Made by a program: the position numbers and the translations under genes | The notes under the pieces: generated by a model | Told to the model about the DNA's origin: nothing | Databases searched by the model: none | Seen by the model: the letters and a program-made list of their open reading frames with translations, nothing else | Shown: one piece after another, positions 1 to 8,647 of the stretch | Layout of the letters: the number at the start of each line of letters is the position of its first letter | Position numbering within the stretch: the stretch's first letter is position 1 | Assembly (NCBI GenBank): GCA_052387695.1 | Contig: JBQTIX010000112.1 | Location: forward strand, 1 to 64,000 | Direction of reading: 5' to 3' | From: Panacagrimonas sp052387695 | GTDB lineage: Bacteria > Pseudomonadota > Gammaproteobacteria > Nevskiales > Nevskiaceae | Length of the DNA stretch: 64,000 nt

Positions 1-120
1 GGGGGTTTTGCGGGGGGTCACCCGCGGGGCCACTTCTCCACCCCCCGCCCGCGGGCCCCGCCCGCTAACCCCACGGGGGCGGAGCCGACCTACGCCGGCC
101 TGCACCCTACGTGACCGCGC
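1..120. other. Window edge, very GC-rich, no gene seen
   Basis: This edge is unusually rich in G and C homopolymer runs compared with the rest of the window and shows no convincing reading frame. Positions 78-97 resemble the right end of the GTAGGTCGG-type dispersed repeat found elsewhere in this window (GGAGCCGACCTACG). In a urea transport operon, urtB should follow urtA in this direction, but it does not begin within these 120 bases. The segment may be a repeat-rich spacer or a low-quality contig end. Confidence 0.4.
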
Positions 121-1413
121 TCAGAAATTCTGTCCCGAGCACTTCTTCGTCTTGGTGTTGTAGTTGCCGCACTTGAGCGCGACCCAGTCCGCCTCGATGT
201 CCTTGGACCCGTCCAGGAAATCGCTCCAGGCGTCGCCCGGAACTTCTTTGTCGGTCTGCCAGACGATGTCAAGCTGGCCGTCTTCGCGGATCTCGCCGAT
301 GTACACCGGCTTGGTCAGGTGATGATTGGCCAGCATCGTCGCGGTGCCGCCGGTGAGATTGGGCACGGACAGGCCGATGATCGCATCGCTGACCTTGTCC
401 ACGTCCACGCTCTGCGACTTCTCTGCCGCGGCAACCCAGAGCTTGAAGCCGATGACGGTGGCTTCCATCGGATCGTTGAACGTGCGCTTGGGGTTCTTCA
501 CGAACGCGCGCCAGGTCTTGATCGCCGCGGAGTTGGCTGGCGTGCTGTAGGTCTGGAAGTAGTTCCACGCGGCGAGATGGCCGACGAGGGGCTTGGTATC
601 CAGACCGGCGAGTTCTTCTTCACCGACCGAGAAAGCCACGACCGGAATGTCTTCGGCCGAGATCTTCTGGTTGCCCAGTTCCTTGTAGAACGGCACGTTG
701 GCGTCGCCGTTGATGGTGGAGACCACCGCCGTCTTCTTGCCCGTGCTGCCGAACTTCTTGATGTCGGACACGATCGACTGCCAGTCGGAATGACCGAAGG
801 GCGTGTAGTTGATCATGATGTCGTCCGCCGCCACGCCCTTGGCCTTGAGATATGCCTCGAGAATCTTGTTCGTCGTGCGCGGATACACGTAGTCCGTACC
901 GGCGAGCACCCAGCGCTTCACGCCGATGTCCTTCATCAGGTAGTCCACGGCCGGGATCGCCTGCTGGTTGGGCGAGGCACCGGTGTAGAAGACGTTCTTC
1001 GAGGACTCCTCACCCTCGTACTGCACCGGGTAGAACAGCAGGCCGTTGTTCTTCTCGAACACCGGCAGCACCGACTTGCGCGACACCGAGGTCCAGCAGC
1101 CGAAGGTGACGGCGACCTTGTCCTTGACCAGCAACTGTTCGGCCTTCTCGGCGAACAGCGGCCAGTTCGAGGCGGGATCGACGACCACGGCTTCGAGCTT
1201 CTTGCCGAGCACCCCGCCTTTCTTGTTCTGCTCATCGATCATCATGAGCACGGTGTCTTTCAGCGTGGTTTCGGAAATCGCCATCGTGCCGGACAGCGAG
1301 TGCAGCACGCCGACCTTGATGGTGTCTTCGGCCTGGACCAGTTGCGTGGCACCCATCAGTATCAAGGCGCCGGCGCCGCCGAGCAGGCGACGGGAAAATA
1401 GCTTGAGTTTCAT
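121..1413 (-). CDS. urtA: Urea ABC transporter substrate-binding protein UrtA
   Basis: Periplasmic binding protein that delivers urea to the UrtBCDE ABC transporter. The 430-residue protein starts with a Sec-type signal peptide (basic MKLKLFSRR, hydrophobic core, cleavage likely after VQA) and continues as a type I periplasmic-binding fold beginning TIKVGVLHSLSGTMAISE, typical of the UrtA/AmiC branch. Length matches the family. It is the last gene of a minus-strand run (sensor kinase, regulator, porin, urtA), so urtBCDE would lie beyond the left edge. The divergent ureDABCEFG operon strongly supports urea as the ligand rather than amides or branched-chain amino acids. Confidence 0.93.
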   Translation of the reverse strand: MKLKLFSRRLLGGAGALILMGATQLVQAEDTIKVGVLHSLSGTMAISETTLKDTVLMMIDEQNKKGGVLGKKLEAVVVDPASNWPLFAEKAEQLLVKDKVAVTFGCWTSVSRKSVLPVFEKNNGLLFYPVQYEGEESSKNVFYTGASPNQQAIPAVDYLMKDIGVKRWVLAGTDYVYPRTTNKILEAYLKAKGVAADDIMINYTPFGHSDWQSIVSDIKKFGSTGKKTAVVSTINGDANVPFYKELGNQKISAEDIPVVAFSVGEEELAGLDTKPLVGHLAAWNYFQTYSTPANSAAIKTWRAFVKNPKRTFNDPMEATVIGFKLWVAAAEKSQSVDVDKVSDAIIGLSVPNLTGGTATMLANHHLTKPVYIGEIREDGQLDIVWQTDKEVPGDAWSDFLDGSKDIEADWVALKCGNYNTKTKKCSGQNF

Positions 1414-1455
1414 GTGAGTTCTCTGTTTGATTGGATGGAGTGAAATGGCGCGGCC

Positions 1456-2556
1456 CTAGATCCGGACCTGCACGCCGAGTCCCACCTGCGACACGTCAGG
1501 CGCGACACCGTCGTAGTCGGAGTCCACGTAGAACAGGCTGAGCCGGGCGTTGAACGCCTTGATGATGTAGTTGACGTTGAACTCGATCGTCTCCTGGGTG
1601 AAGTCGACCAAACCCTCCTCGTAATCGGTCTCGGCGTACTTGCCAAGGACCTGGATCCGGCCGATGCCGATGGGCTCCGGGAACAGGAAGGAGGTCAGTC
1701 CGAAAAAGCCATCGCTTTCCGTGAACGCGGGGCCTGGAAGCGGAGGGAGCGTCGCCGTGGAGTACCCGCCGAACTCGTCGTACTTGGCGTATTCGGCCTC
1801 GACCGTGAAGGCACCGCCGCCGGGCACTTTCTTCTCCATCAGCAAGTCGGCGGTGTAGGCCTTGGTACCGCTGGTCTCCGCATGGCCGGCGACGCCGACC
1901 GTGAGAATGTCCTTGTCGCCGTAATAGGTGCCGTTGAGGTAGTAGCCGGTCTCGATATCCCAGAAGCTGTACTGCAGGCGGCTGGCGATGACGGTGTCCT
2001 TGTCGCCCTGCGTGCTGCCGGAGTCGAACAGACCCAGCGACACTTTCAGGCGATCGAAGTCACCCCAGTAGGCGACGCCGTTGTCGCGGCCCGCGGCGAC
2101 GAAGGGATAGCCATCCTGCACGCCGTCCACGTACACGACGAAGTTGTTGGCGAAGTAGGGGCCGTACAGATTGGCGCGATCCGACGGCGGCAGGAATCGG
2201 CCGGCCCAGATATTCATCGTCGGCGAGAACTCGAAGCGCGCGATGGCATCGATGATCTGGACGTCGTTCTCGGCGTCGCCCTGGTAGTCGGTGTTGATCG
2301 TGAACTTGATCTGCTCGGTGATCGAGCCGTTGATGTTGAGACGCGCGCTGTCGAGCGCGAAATCGTTGATGTCGTCCTGTGCACCGTCCACGTCGGTGCT
2401 CCTGAAACTGCCCCGCGCCTCGCCACCCAGCGAGACCGGCGGCAGCGTGACGGTCGCGGCCTGCGCCGCGACGCAGAAGAACGGAACCAGTCCGAAGGAC
2501 ATCGCGCCGAGGCGCTTGAAGGTGTTGCGAGGGCTGCTGCCCGCCTTGAATGTCAT
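1456..2556 (-). CDS. Putative outer-membrane porin (phosphate-selective porin-like)
   Basis: Predicted 366-residue beta-barrel porin. The N-terminus (MTFKAGSSPRNTFKRLG) has a basic region and hydrophobic segment ending in AQA, a plausible signal peptidase site. The mature part alternates polar and aromatic residues and ends in a C-terminal barrel signature (GLGVQVRI). Repeated segments such as INGSITEQIKFTINTDYQ and IWAGRFLPPSDRANLYGP are typical of the OprO/OprP-like porin family. The frame stays open upstream, but the ATG at 2556 is chosen because the signal peptide begins there. Lying between a response regulator and urtA, it probably helps urea or a related small solute cross the outer membrane; the substrate is inferred from context only. 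Confidence 0.75.
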   Translation of the reverse strand: MTFKAGSSPRNTFKRLGAMSFGLVPFFCVAAQAATVTLPPVSLGGEARGSFRSTDVDGAQDDINDFALDSARLNINGSITEQIKFTINTDYQGDAENDVQIIDAIARFEFSPTMNIWAGRFLPPSDRANLYGPYFANNFVVYVDGVQDGYPFVAAGRDNGVAYWGDFDRLKVSLGLFDSGSTQGDKDTVIASRLQYSFWDIETGYYLNGTYYGDKDILTVGVAGHAETSGTKAYTADLLMEKKVPGGGAFTVEAEYAKYDEFGGYSTATLPPLPGPAFTESDGFFGLTSFLFPEPIGIGRIQVLGKYAETDYEEGLVDFTQETIEFNVNYIIKAFNARLSLFYVDSDYDGVAPDVSQVGLGVQVRI

Positions 2557-2681
2557 AACAGTGAACTCCCGAGATATGAAGAAAAATGCCCAGATTGCGA
2601 GGAGCACGGATGGCTCCACCCCAGTTCCGAAACCGCGACCGTCGGATGCGGCGCACGCGAGATTTCCCGTCTTCGCGTGCA

Positions 2682-3590
2682 TCAGGCGTCCGCCGGCGTG
2701 GTGCCGGCGCGTCCCTTGTTCAATGCCACCGTCGTCGCCGCGGTGCGGGTCTCGACGTTGAGCTTCAGAAAAATGTGTTCCAGGTGCTTGTTGACCGTGC
2801 GCGGACTCATCGCCAGCACGCTGCCGACCTCGGTGTTGGTCTTGCCCAGTGCCACCCAGTGCAACACCTCGGCCTCGCGCTGGGTGAGCTTGAGCGCGCG
2901 CATCAGCGCCGCCGGTTCCGGCACGTGTGTGCGTGACTGGATCAGCAGTCTCTCGTCGCCACCGCGCGCGGCGCCGAGGCGGCTGAACACCAGGCGCCGG
3001 TCCTTTGCCGGCAGGGTGAAGCTCGGGTCGGCGTTCTTGCCGACCCACTGGCGCAAGGCGATGGGCAGACGGCCATCGGCTTCGAGCACGTCGCGCAGCC
3101 AGCGGCGTGCCAACGGCGTGGCCCAGCGCACCCGCCGCTCGACGTCTACCGCGACGATGGCATCACCAGCCGCATCGGCCGCCTGCTGGGTCTCGGCCAT
3201 CATGCGCGCATTGGCCAGGTGTGCGGCGATGCGCGCCAGCACTTCCTGCGGCCGGATCGGCTTGGGTACGTAGTCCGCGCCACCGCACTGGAAGCCACGC
3301 ACCACGTGATCGCTTGTCGTCAGCCCGGTCATGAACACCACCGGGATGTGCCGCGTCACCAGGTCCGCCTTGAGTCGCAGGCAGGTCTCGAAACCGTCGA
3401 GCCCCGGCATCAGCGCGTCGAGCAGGATCAGATCGGGCGGCTCCAGTTGCGCGCTCTCCAGCGCGCGCGCGCCACTGGTTGCGACGCGCACGATGTAACC
3501 GGCCGCCTCCAGCGCGTCGTGCAGCACCGCGAGATTCGCCGGCACGTCGTCCACGATCATCACGACCGCCGCATCACCGGGCTGCGTCAT
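2682..3590 (-). CDS. LuxR-family response regulator (REC, PAS-like, HTH)
   Basis: Response regulator of 302 residues. Residues about 8-125 form a receiver domain (MIVDDVPANLAVLHD, phosphoacceptor Asp in LILLDALMPG, conserved Lys in YVPKPI). A middle segment (about 140-215, DAIVAVDVERRVRWATPLA) looks PAS-like. The C-terminal LuxR helix-turn-helix contains LTQREAEVLHWVALGKTN and MSPRTVNKHLEHIFLKLNV. The ATG at 3590 is chosen because it directly follows an SD-like GGAGGGG inside the 55-nt spacer. It is the obvious partner of the upstream fusion kinase and probably controls urt/ure or the porin. Confidence 0.88.
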   Translation of the reverse strand: MTQPGDAAVVMIVDDVPANLAVLHDALEAAGYIVRVATSGARALESAQLEPPDLILLDALMPGLDGFETCLRLKADLVTRHIPVVFMTGLTTSDHVVRGFQCGGADYVPKPIRPQEVLARIAAHLANARMMAETQQAADAAGDAIVAVDVERRVRWATPLARRWLRDVLEADGRLPIALRQWVGKNADPSFTLPAKDRRLVFSRLGAARGGDERLLIQSRTHVPEPAALMRALKLTQREAEVLHWVALGKTNTEVGSVLAMSPRTVNKHLEHIFLKLNVETRTAATTVALNKGRAGTTPADA

Positions 3591-3645
3591 GCGCTCGCCC
3601 CTCCGGGACTCAACCCGCAAAGTAGCTGTTCACCTTGTGGGGTGC
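3591..3645 (-). promoter_or_regulatory. 55-nt stop-to-start intercistronic element, copy 1
   Basis: The whole gap between the kinase stop codon (3648-3646) and the regulator ATG (3590-3588) is a 55-nt element matching 46 of 55 bases to the gap at 18577-18631 in an unrelated operon. In the transcript it starts GCACCCCAC, carries a 7-bp hairpin (CAAGGUG pairing with UACUUUG, including two G-U pairs) and ends with GCGGGTTGAG and the SD-like GGAGGGGCGAGC just before ATG. It probably acts in translational coupling or reinitiation; that function is inferred. Confidence 0.6.
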
Positions 3646-6600
3646 TCACGCGCGCACCTCCCCAGGCAGACGCTTGAGCAGGCTCATGAATTCCGGCAGT
3701 TCGAAGGCCTTGATGTGGGCGCGCAGCGGCGCCGTGAACGCGGCGTTGCGGACGTCCTGTCGATCGATCTCGTCGAGCTTTTCGAGAATGCCCCGCACGT
3801 GGCCGAGATCGCCCAGCTCGCGCAGCGCCTGCAAGTCGCCATCTGCCGGTCGCGTCCGTTGCGGGGTCTGCTCCATGGCAGCGGTTTCGATCGCCGCGTC
3901 CTGCCCGCGTTCGATCCAGATCAGGTCCAGCGTCTCGCGGATGCGGTCCATCAGCGTGGCGACGTGCACCGGCTTGACCAGAAAATCGGCGGGCGCGATG
4001 CCCGCGCTCTCGCCCTGATTCTTTTCAAAGGCATCGGCCGAGATCACCAGGATGGCCAGATGACGCGAATGGTTGGCGCGCAGCAGCCGCGCCGTCTCCC
4101 AGCCATTCATGCCGGGCATGCCGATGTCGAGCAGCACCAGGTCCGGCTGCACGTGGCCCACCAGTCGCAGCGCGTCGATCCCCGAGCCCGCCTCGGTGAC
4201 TTCGAATCCCAGCGGCTGCAACACGCTGACCAGAAAGCGCCGGTCCACGGCGGAATCGTCCACCACCAGCACGCGCCTGCGCGGCCCGGCGTAGTCCGCG
4301 ATATCCAGCCGCGGCACTTCGGAAACGGGCCGCGGATTACGCACCTCGGGCAGGAACAGTCGCACCGAAAACAGGCTGCCCCTGCCTGGCTCGCTGCTCG
4401 CGATCAACTCTCCACCCATCAGGCTGGTCAGCATGCGCGCGATGGTGAGTCCCAAACCCGTCCCGCTCTCCGAGGTGGCGGCAGCACTGGCGCCACGCTC
4501 GAAGGGCAGAAAGATGCGCTCCAGTTCGTCCGGGGCTATGCCTGCTCCCGAATCACGCACCTCGAAACTCACCATGTCCCGCCGGGACCGCACCTGGAAT
4601 CGGACTTCGCCACGTTCGGTGAACTTCACCGCGTTGCCAAGAATGTTGATCAGAATCTGCCCGAGCCGCTTCTTGTCCGCGCGCACCACGGCGGGCAGGC
4701 GCGTCTGGATGTCGGTCTCGAAAGCGATGCCCTTGTTCTGCGCCGCGATGCGGAACATGCCGACGAGCTGGGTCAGGAATTCGGGGAAGCGAAGCTCTTC
4801 GGTATCGAGTTTGAGCTTGCCGCTTTCGATCTTGGCGATGTCGAGCAGGCCGTCGACCAGCGAGGCCAGGTGTTCGCCGCTGCGGCGGATCACCGCGAGC
4901 GCATCGCGCCGGTGCGCTGGAATCGCGGGGTCGTATTCCAGAATCTGGGCATAGCCGAGGATGCTGTTGAGCGGCGTGCGCAACTCGTGACTGATGCCGG
5001 TGACGTAGCGGCTCTTGGCCTGGTTGGCCTTCTCCGCAAGCTGCTTGGCAAGCTGCAATTCCGAGTCGGTTTTTTGATGCGCCTCGATCTCGCGCATCAG
5101 CAGTGCGGTCTGGCGATCGGTTTCCTGCTGCGCGACTCGCCGGCTCTCGGCCGTCAGCACCACCCACCACGAGCCCACGCCGCCGCCGAGCAGCAGCACG
5201 CCGTAGATCGCCAGCAGGCTGGACTGAAGACTCGTCGACAGGTGCGGCGCGTCGGCGACCTGGAATACGTAGATGAACCCGAGCACCAGAGCCAGCACCA
5301 GGGCGGTGGCGGCAAACAGCATCAGGAACTGGCCGAGCCGCGAATCGAGCTGCGCGCTTTCGATGCCCGGAAAGAGCTTGCGTGCGGTCGCCGCGATCTG
5401 ATCGTTGAGCCCCGCGCCGGGCTTGCAGACGTCGTGGCAGCGTGCATCGAGCGAACAACACAGCGAGCAGATCGGGCCGCGGTAGGCGGGGCACAGCGCC
5501 ATCTCCTCGGTCTCGTAGGTTTTTTCGCAGATCGAGCAGCGTCGGGAGTCCTTCTGCTTCAGGAACGCCGCGTCAGGCTCGCGAGCGATGTAGTAGCGCC
5601 CCTTCGTGGTCCAGGCGATCAGCGGCGCGCAGACGAAGGCCGTCACCAGTGCAATGAACGCCGAGAAGGCCTGCGCGTGCGCGCCGAACATCCCCGCGTA
5701 CGCGGCGACCGAAATCAGCGAGGCAATCAGCATGCTGCCCACGCCGACCGGGTTGATGTCGTAAAGGTGCGCGCGCTTGAACTCGATGCCCTTGGGCGAC
5801 AAGCCCAGCGGCTTGTTGATCACCAGATCCGCGACCAGCGCACCGACCCAGGCGATCGCGATGTTGGAGTACAGACCGAGCACCTTCTGCAGCGCGGCGA
5901 ACACGCCGAGTTGCATCAGCAGCAGCGCGATGCCGACGTTGAACACCACCCACACCACGCGCCCCGGATGGCTGTGCGTGACGCGGGCAAAAAAATTCGA
6001 CCAAGCCAGCGAACCGGCGTAAGCATTGGTGGTGTTGATCTTGAGCTGCGACAGCACCACCAGCAGGGTCATCGCGATCAGGGCAAGCTGCGGCGACTCG
6101 AACACGTAGCCGAAGGCGCTCAGATACATCATGGCCGGTTCCAGCGCCTGCTCGGCCGGCACCATCGCCTTGATCGCGACGAAAGCCAGCAGCGCGCCGC
6201 CGAGCATGCGCAGCGCGCCGAACCCGATCCAGCCGGGGCCGGCAATCAGCAGGCTCGCGGTCCAGGCGCGGCGATTCTCGGCAGTCTTCGCCGGCAGGAA
6301 GCGGAGGAAGTCGATCTGCTCGCCGACCTGCAAGACCATCGACAACACCAGGCTCGCGGCGGCGCCGAACATCAGCACATCGAACCCGGACGTGCCGCTG
6401 CCGACGAAGCTCGGCAACTCGCGCACCAGCTCCGGTGATTTGGCGAACACGAACACGTACGGCGTCGCCAGCAGGATCAGCCATAGCGGCTGGGTCCAGG
6501 CCTGAAAGCGGTTGATGAGCGTGATGCCGTGCGTGACCAGGGGAATCACCACCAGCGCGCTGACCAGGTAGGCCAGGCTCAGCGGCATCTCGAAGCACAG

Positions 6601-7065
6601 CTTCAGCGCCAGGGCCATGATCGAGGCTTCGAGCGCGAAGAAGATGAAAGTGAACGAGGCGTAGATCAGGGACGTGATGGTGGAGCCGATGTAGCCAAAG
6701 CCCGCCCCACGCGTGAGCAGATCCATATCCAGGCCGTACTTGGCGCCGTACCAGGAGATCGGCAGGCTGACCAGGAAGATCACGGCGCTGGCAAAGACGA
6801 TGGCCCAGAACGCATTGGTGAAACCGTAGCTCAGCAGAATCGCGGCCCCCACCGCTTCCAGCAGCAGGAACGCGATCGAACCGAAAGCCGTGTTGGCCAC
6901 CCGCAGCGGCGACCACTTGCGGAAACTCCGCGCGGTGAAACGCAGCGCGTAGTCTTCGATGGATTCGTTGGCCACCCAGGTGTTGTAGTCGCGACGCACT
7001 TTCACGATCCGCTGGATTGGCGGTTCGCTGGGGTGCGTCGTCGCTGGGGATGAGCTAACGGTCAT
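3646..7065 (-). CDS. NCS1 permease-histidine kinase-receiver fusion sensor
   Basis: Large membrane sensor of 1139 residues. Residues about 50-500 are an NCS1-type (purine/cytosine/hydantoin permease family) multi-spanning transporter domain. A cysteine cluster follows at residues 510-547 (nine Cys, beginning CSICEK and ending HDVC), likely metal-binding, and then two further membrane segments (about 580-650). A HisKA domain has its phospho-His near 693 (ISHELRTPLN), followed by a HATPase domain (NILGNAVKF, SGTGLGLTIA) and a receiver with Asp near 980 (LVLLDIGMPG). About 80 residues without recognised motifs close the protein. An alternative ATG at 7107 adds 14 residues and has a better SD (GGGGAGAGGG). 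Location between urtA and ureD suggests sensing of urea or a nitrogen-rich precursor. Whether it also transports is unknown. Confidence 0.88.
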   Translation of the reverse strand: MTVSSSPATTHPSEPPIQRIVKVRRDYNTWVANESIEDYALRFTARSFRKWSPLRVANTAFGSIAFLLLEAVGAAILLSYGFTNAFWAIVFASAVIFLVSLPISWYGAKYGLDMDLLTRGAGFGYIGSTITSLIYASFTFIFFALEASIMALALKLCFEMPLSLAYLVSALVVIPLVTHGITLINRFQAWTQPLWLILLATPYVFVFAKSPELVRELPSFVGSGTSGFDVLMFGAAASLVLSMVLQVGEQIDFLRFLPAKTAENRRAWTASLLIAGPGWIGFGALRMLGGALLAFVAIKAMVPAEQALEPAMMYLSAFGYVFESPQLALIAMTLLVVLSQLKINTTNAYAGSLAWSNFFARVTHSHPGRVVWVVFNVGIALLLMQLGVFAALQKVLGLYSNIAIAWVGALVADLVINKPLGLSPKGIEFKRAHLYDINPVGVGSMLIASLISVAAYAGMFGAHAQAFSAFIALVTAFVCAPLIAWTTKGRYYIAREPDAAFLKQKDSRRCSICEKTYETEEMALCPAYRGPICSLCCSLDARCHDVCKPGAGLNDQIAATARKLFPGIESAQLDSRLGQFLMLFAATALVLALVLGFIYVFQVADAPHLSTSLQSSLLAIYGVLLLGGGVGSWWVVLTAESRRVAQQETDRQTALLMREIEAHQKTDSELQLAKQLAEKANQAKSRYVTGISHELRTPLNSILGYAQILEYDPAIPAHRRDALAVIRRSGEHLASLVDGLLDIAKIESGKLKLDTEELRFPEFLTQLVGMFRIAAQNKGIAFETDIQTRLPAVVRADKKRLGQILINILGNAVKFTERGEVRFQVRSRRDMVSFEVRDSGAGIAPDELERIFLPFERGASAAATSESGTGLGLTIARMLTSLMGGELIASSEPGRGSLFSVRLFLPEVRNPRPVSEVPRLDIADYAGPRRRVLVVDDSAVDRRFLVSVLQPLGFEVTEAGSGIDALRLVGHVQPDLVLLDIGMPGMNGWETARLLRANHSRHLAILVISADAFEKNQGESAGIAPADFLVKPVHVATLMDRIRETLDLIWIERGQDAAIETAAMEQTPQRTRPADGDLQALRELGDLGHVRGILEKLDEIDRQDVRNAAFTAPLRAHIKAFELPEFMSLLKRLPGEVRA

Positions 7066-7147
7066 GCGCGCTGTGATCGCCCAGGAAATGAATCCCCTCT
7101 GGCGCATGACCGCCCTCTCCCCATCATCGGCATCCGCCGATGGTTCC

Positions 7148-7179
7148 CCCCTCTCCCGCAAAAAAACGCGGGAGAGGGG
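7148..7179. repeat. Perfect 12-bp inverted repeat, REP-like
   Basis: CCCCTCTCCCGC (7148-7159) and its exact reverse complement (7168-7179) flank an A-rich 8-base loop. It lies in the roughly 300-bp divergent region between the sensor kinase and ureD and would form a hairpin in the kinase leader. There is no T-run after the stem, so it does not look like an intrinsic terminator. Palindromes of this composition are common dispersed intergenic elements in proteobacteria. The rest of 7108-7406 shows no further gene. Confidence 0.7.
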
Positions 7180-7406
7180 AGTCGGACTCGCTTCGCGAGA
7201 TTCACTTGAATGGCCATGCATCCGCTGGGTGATGCGGCGCAGGACGCGCCGGCTGCGGATTCGGGAGCGCAATTTGCGGGCCGTCGGCGCTGCGCCCGGA
7301 TACGTCAATCGACGTATGCGCCTATGGCGTCGAATCTGGACAGAGTGCAGCGCCGCTGATGGCGTAGTCTTCGCGGCCCCGCGCTCCCTCTCGACAAACC
7401 CACCGA

Positions 7407-8312
7407 ATGCTCGAATCCGCCATCGACCGTAGCGTGCGCAGCGCGCACCAACCGGCGCCCTCCCGGTGCGCGGAGCGCACGCTGCGCGGAGATCCCGAAT
7501 GGCGGGCCGAGCTTGAATTGCGAGTGGAGTATCGCGACCGACGCACCGTTCTTGCGCACGCGCACCATCGTGGACCGCTGCGGGTGCAGAAACCGCTTTA
7601 TCCCGAAAGCACGGGTCGAATGGATCTGCTGATCCTTCATCCGCCGGCCGGCATCGCAGGCGGCGATCGGCTTTCCATCGATCTGAGCCTGGAACGAGGA
7701 GCTCAGGCGCGCATCACCACGCCGGGCGCGGCGAAGTGGTACCGGTCCAGTGGCGTCGAGGCCCGACAGAACCTGCGTCTGTCGGTCGCCGACGACGCGG
7801 TGCTGGAATGGCTGCCGCAGGAGGCCATCGTGTTCGACGGTGCCCGGGTCTGCACCGAGACCGATATTGTCTGCGCCGAGAGCGCACGCGCTTGCGGCTG
7901 GGATATCTGGATGCTCGGCCGACGGGCCTCTAACGAGCAGTTCAGTCGCGGATATCTGCACCAGCGCACCCGGCTGCGCCGTGGCGGGCGCCTGCTCTGG
8001 AGCGAGCGGGTGCGGCTCGCGGGCGACGATCCCTTGCGCGGATCGATGCTGGGATGGAACCAGGCGAGTGTGGTGGGCAGTTTCTGGGCGCTGGGCCTGC
8101 CGGTCGACGAGAGCCTGCTCGAACGCTGTCGCGAGGTCAGCGAACCCGGCGTGCAACTTGGCATCACCCGATTCGAGCACGGCATGATGCTGGCACGTGC
8201 GCTTGGCCAGTCCGCCGAACGCGCGCGCGCCGCGCTGACCCGCATCTGGAGCCTGCTGCGTCCAGCGCTGTGCGGCGCAGCCGGAATCCCGCCGCGCATC
8301 TGGGCTACCTGA
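7407..8312 (+). CDS. ureD: Urease accessory protein UreD
   Basis: UreD (UreH), a chaperone that binds apo-urease with UreF and UreG to allow nickel insertion. The conserved family sequence starts at WRAELELRVEYRDRRTVLA and continues with HHRGPLRVQKPLYPE and LHPPAGIAGGD, typical of UreD. The 301-residue form from the ATG at 7407 is slightly long because residues 9-26 are encoded by a palindromic repeat. No better start lies between the repeat and the conserved core (only in-frame TTG/GTG near 7516-7522, inside the conserved block). It is the first gene of the ureDABCEFG operon and ends 7 bp before ureA. Confidence 0.9.
   Translation: MLESAIDRSVRSAHQPAPSRCAERTLRGDPEWRAELELRVEYRDRRTVLAHAHHRGPLRVQKPLYPESTGRMDLLILHPPAGIAGGDRLSIDLSLERGAQARITTPGAAKWYRSSGVEARQNLRLSVADDAVLEWLPQEAIVFDGARVCTETDIVCAESARACGWDIWMLGRRASNEQFSRGYLHQRTRLRRGGRLLWSERVRLAGDDPLRGSMLGWNQASVVGSFWALGLPVDESLLERCREVSEPGVQLGITRFEHGMMLARALGQSAERARAALTRIWSLLRPALCGAAGIPPRIWAT
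7431..7483. repeat. REP-like palindrome inside the ureD reading frame
   Basis: Arms AGCGTGCGCAGCGCGCACC (7431-7449) and GGTGCGCGGAGCGCACGCT (7465-7483) are complementary at 17 of 19 positions. They encode residues about 9-26 of UreD, immediately before the conserved family core. This looks like a REP-type element that has become part of the protein N-terminus. Confidence 0.7.
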
Positions 8313-8319
8313 GGAAAAA

Positions 8320-8622
8320 ATGGAACTCACGCCCCGCGAGAAAGACAAGCTGCTGATCTTCACCGCCGGCCTGCTGGCCGAGCGGCGCAAGGCGCGCGGC
8401 CTCAAGCTCAACTATCCGGAGTCGGTCGCCTTCATCAGTGCCGCGATTCTCGAAGGCGCGCGAGAGGGTCGCAGCGTGGCCGAGCTGATGAGTTTTGGCA
8501 CCACGCTGCTACGACGCGAGGACGTGATGGAAGGTATCCCGGAAATGATTCCGGACATCCAGGTGGAAGCGACGTTTCCCGATGGGACGAAGCTGGTGAC
8601 GGTGCACAATCCCATTGTCTGA
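8320..8622 (+). CDS. ureA: Urease gamma subunit UreA
   Basis: Small structural subunit of the urease heterotrimer, 100 residues, the usual length for three-subunit ureases. It begins MELTPREKDKLLIFTAGLLA and contains LKLNYPESVAFISAAILEGA and ends with the conserved VEATFPDGTKLVTVHNPI. The protein is cytoplasmic and assembles with UreB and UreC. It follows ureD by 7 bp, and an SD-like GAGGAAA precedes the ATG. Confidence 0.97.
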   Translation: MELTPREKDKLLIFTAGLLAERRKARGLKLNYPESVAFISAAILEGAREGRSVAELMSFGTTLLRREDVMEGIPEMIPDIQVEATFPDGTKLVTVHNPIV

Positions 8623-8647
8623 TGCCCACATCAACCTCCAACCGAAA

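Noticed and set aside
1456..3048. Extended N-terminus of the first porin reaching into the regulator gene
   Set aside because: The signal peptide begins at the ATG at 2556; the extension overlaps the response regulator in another frame.
3589..6438. Very long plus-strand open frame opposite the fusion kinase
   Set aside because: His/Arg/Gln-rich shadow frame produced by GC-rich codon use of the real gene; no motif or SD.
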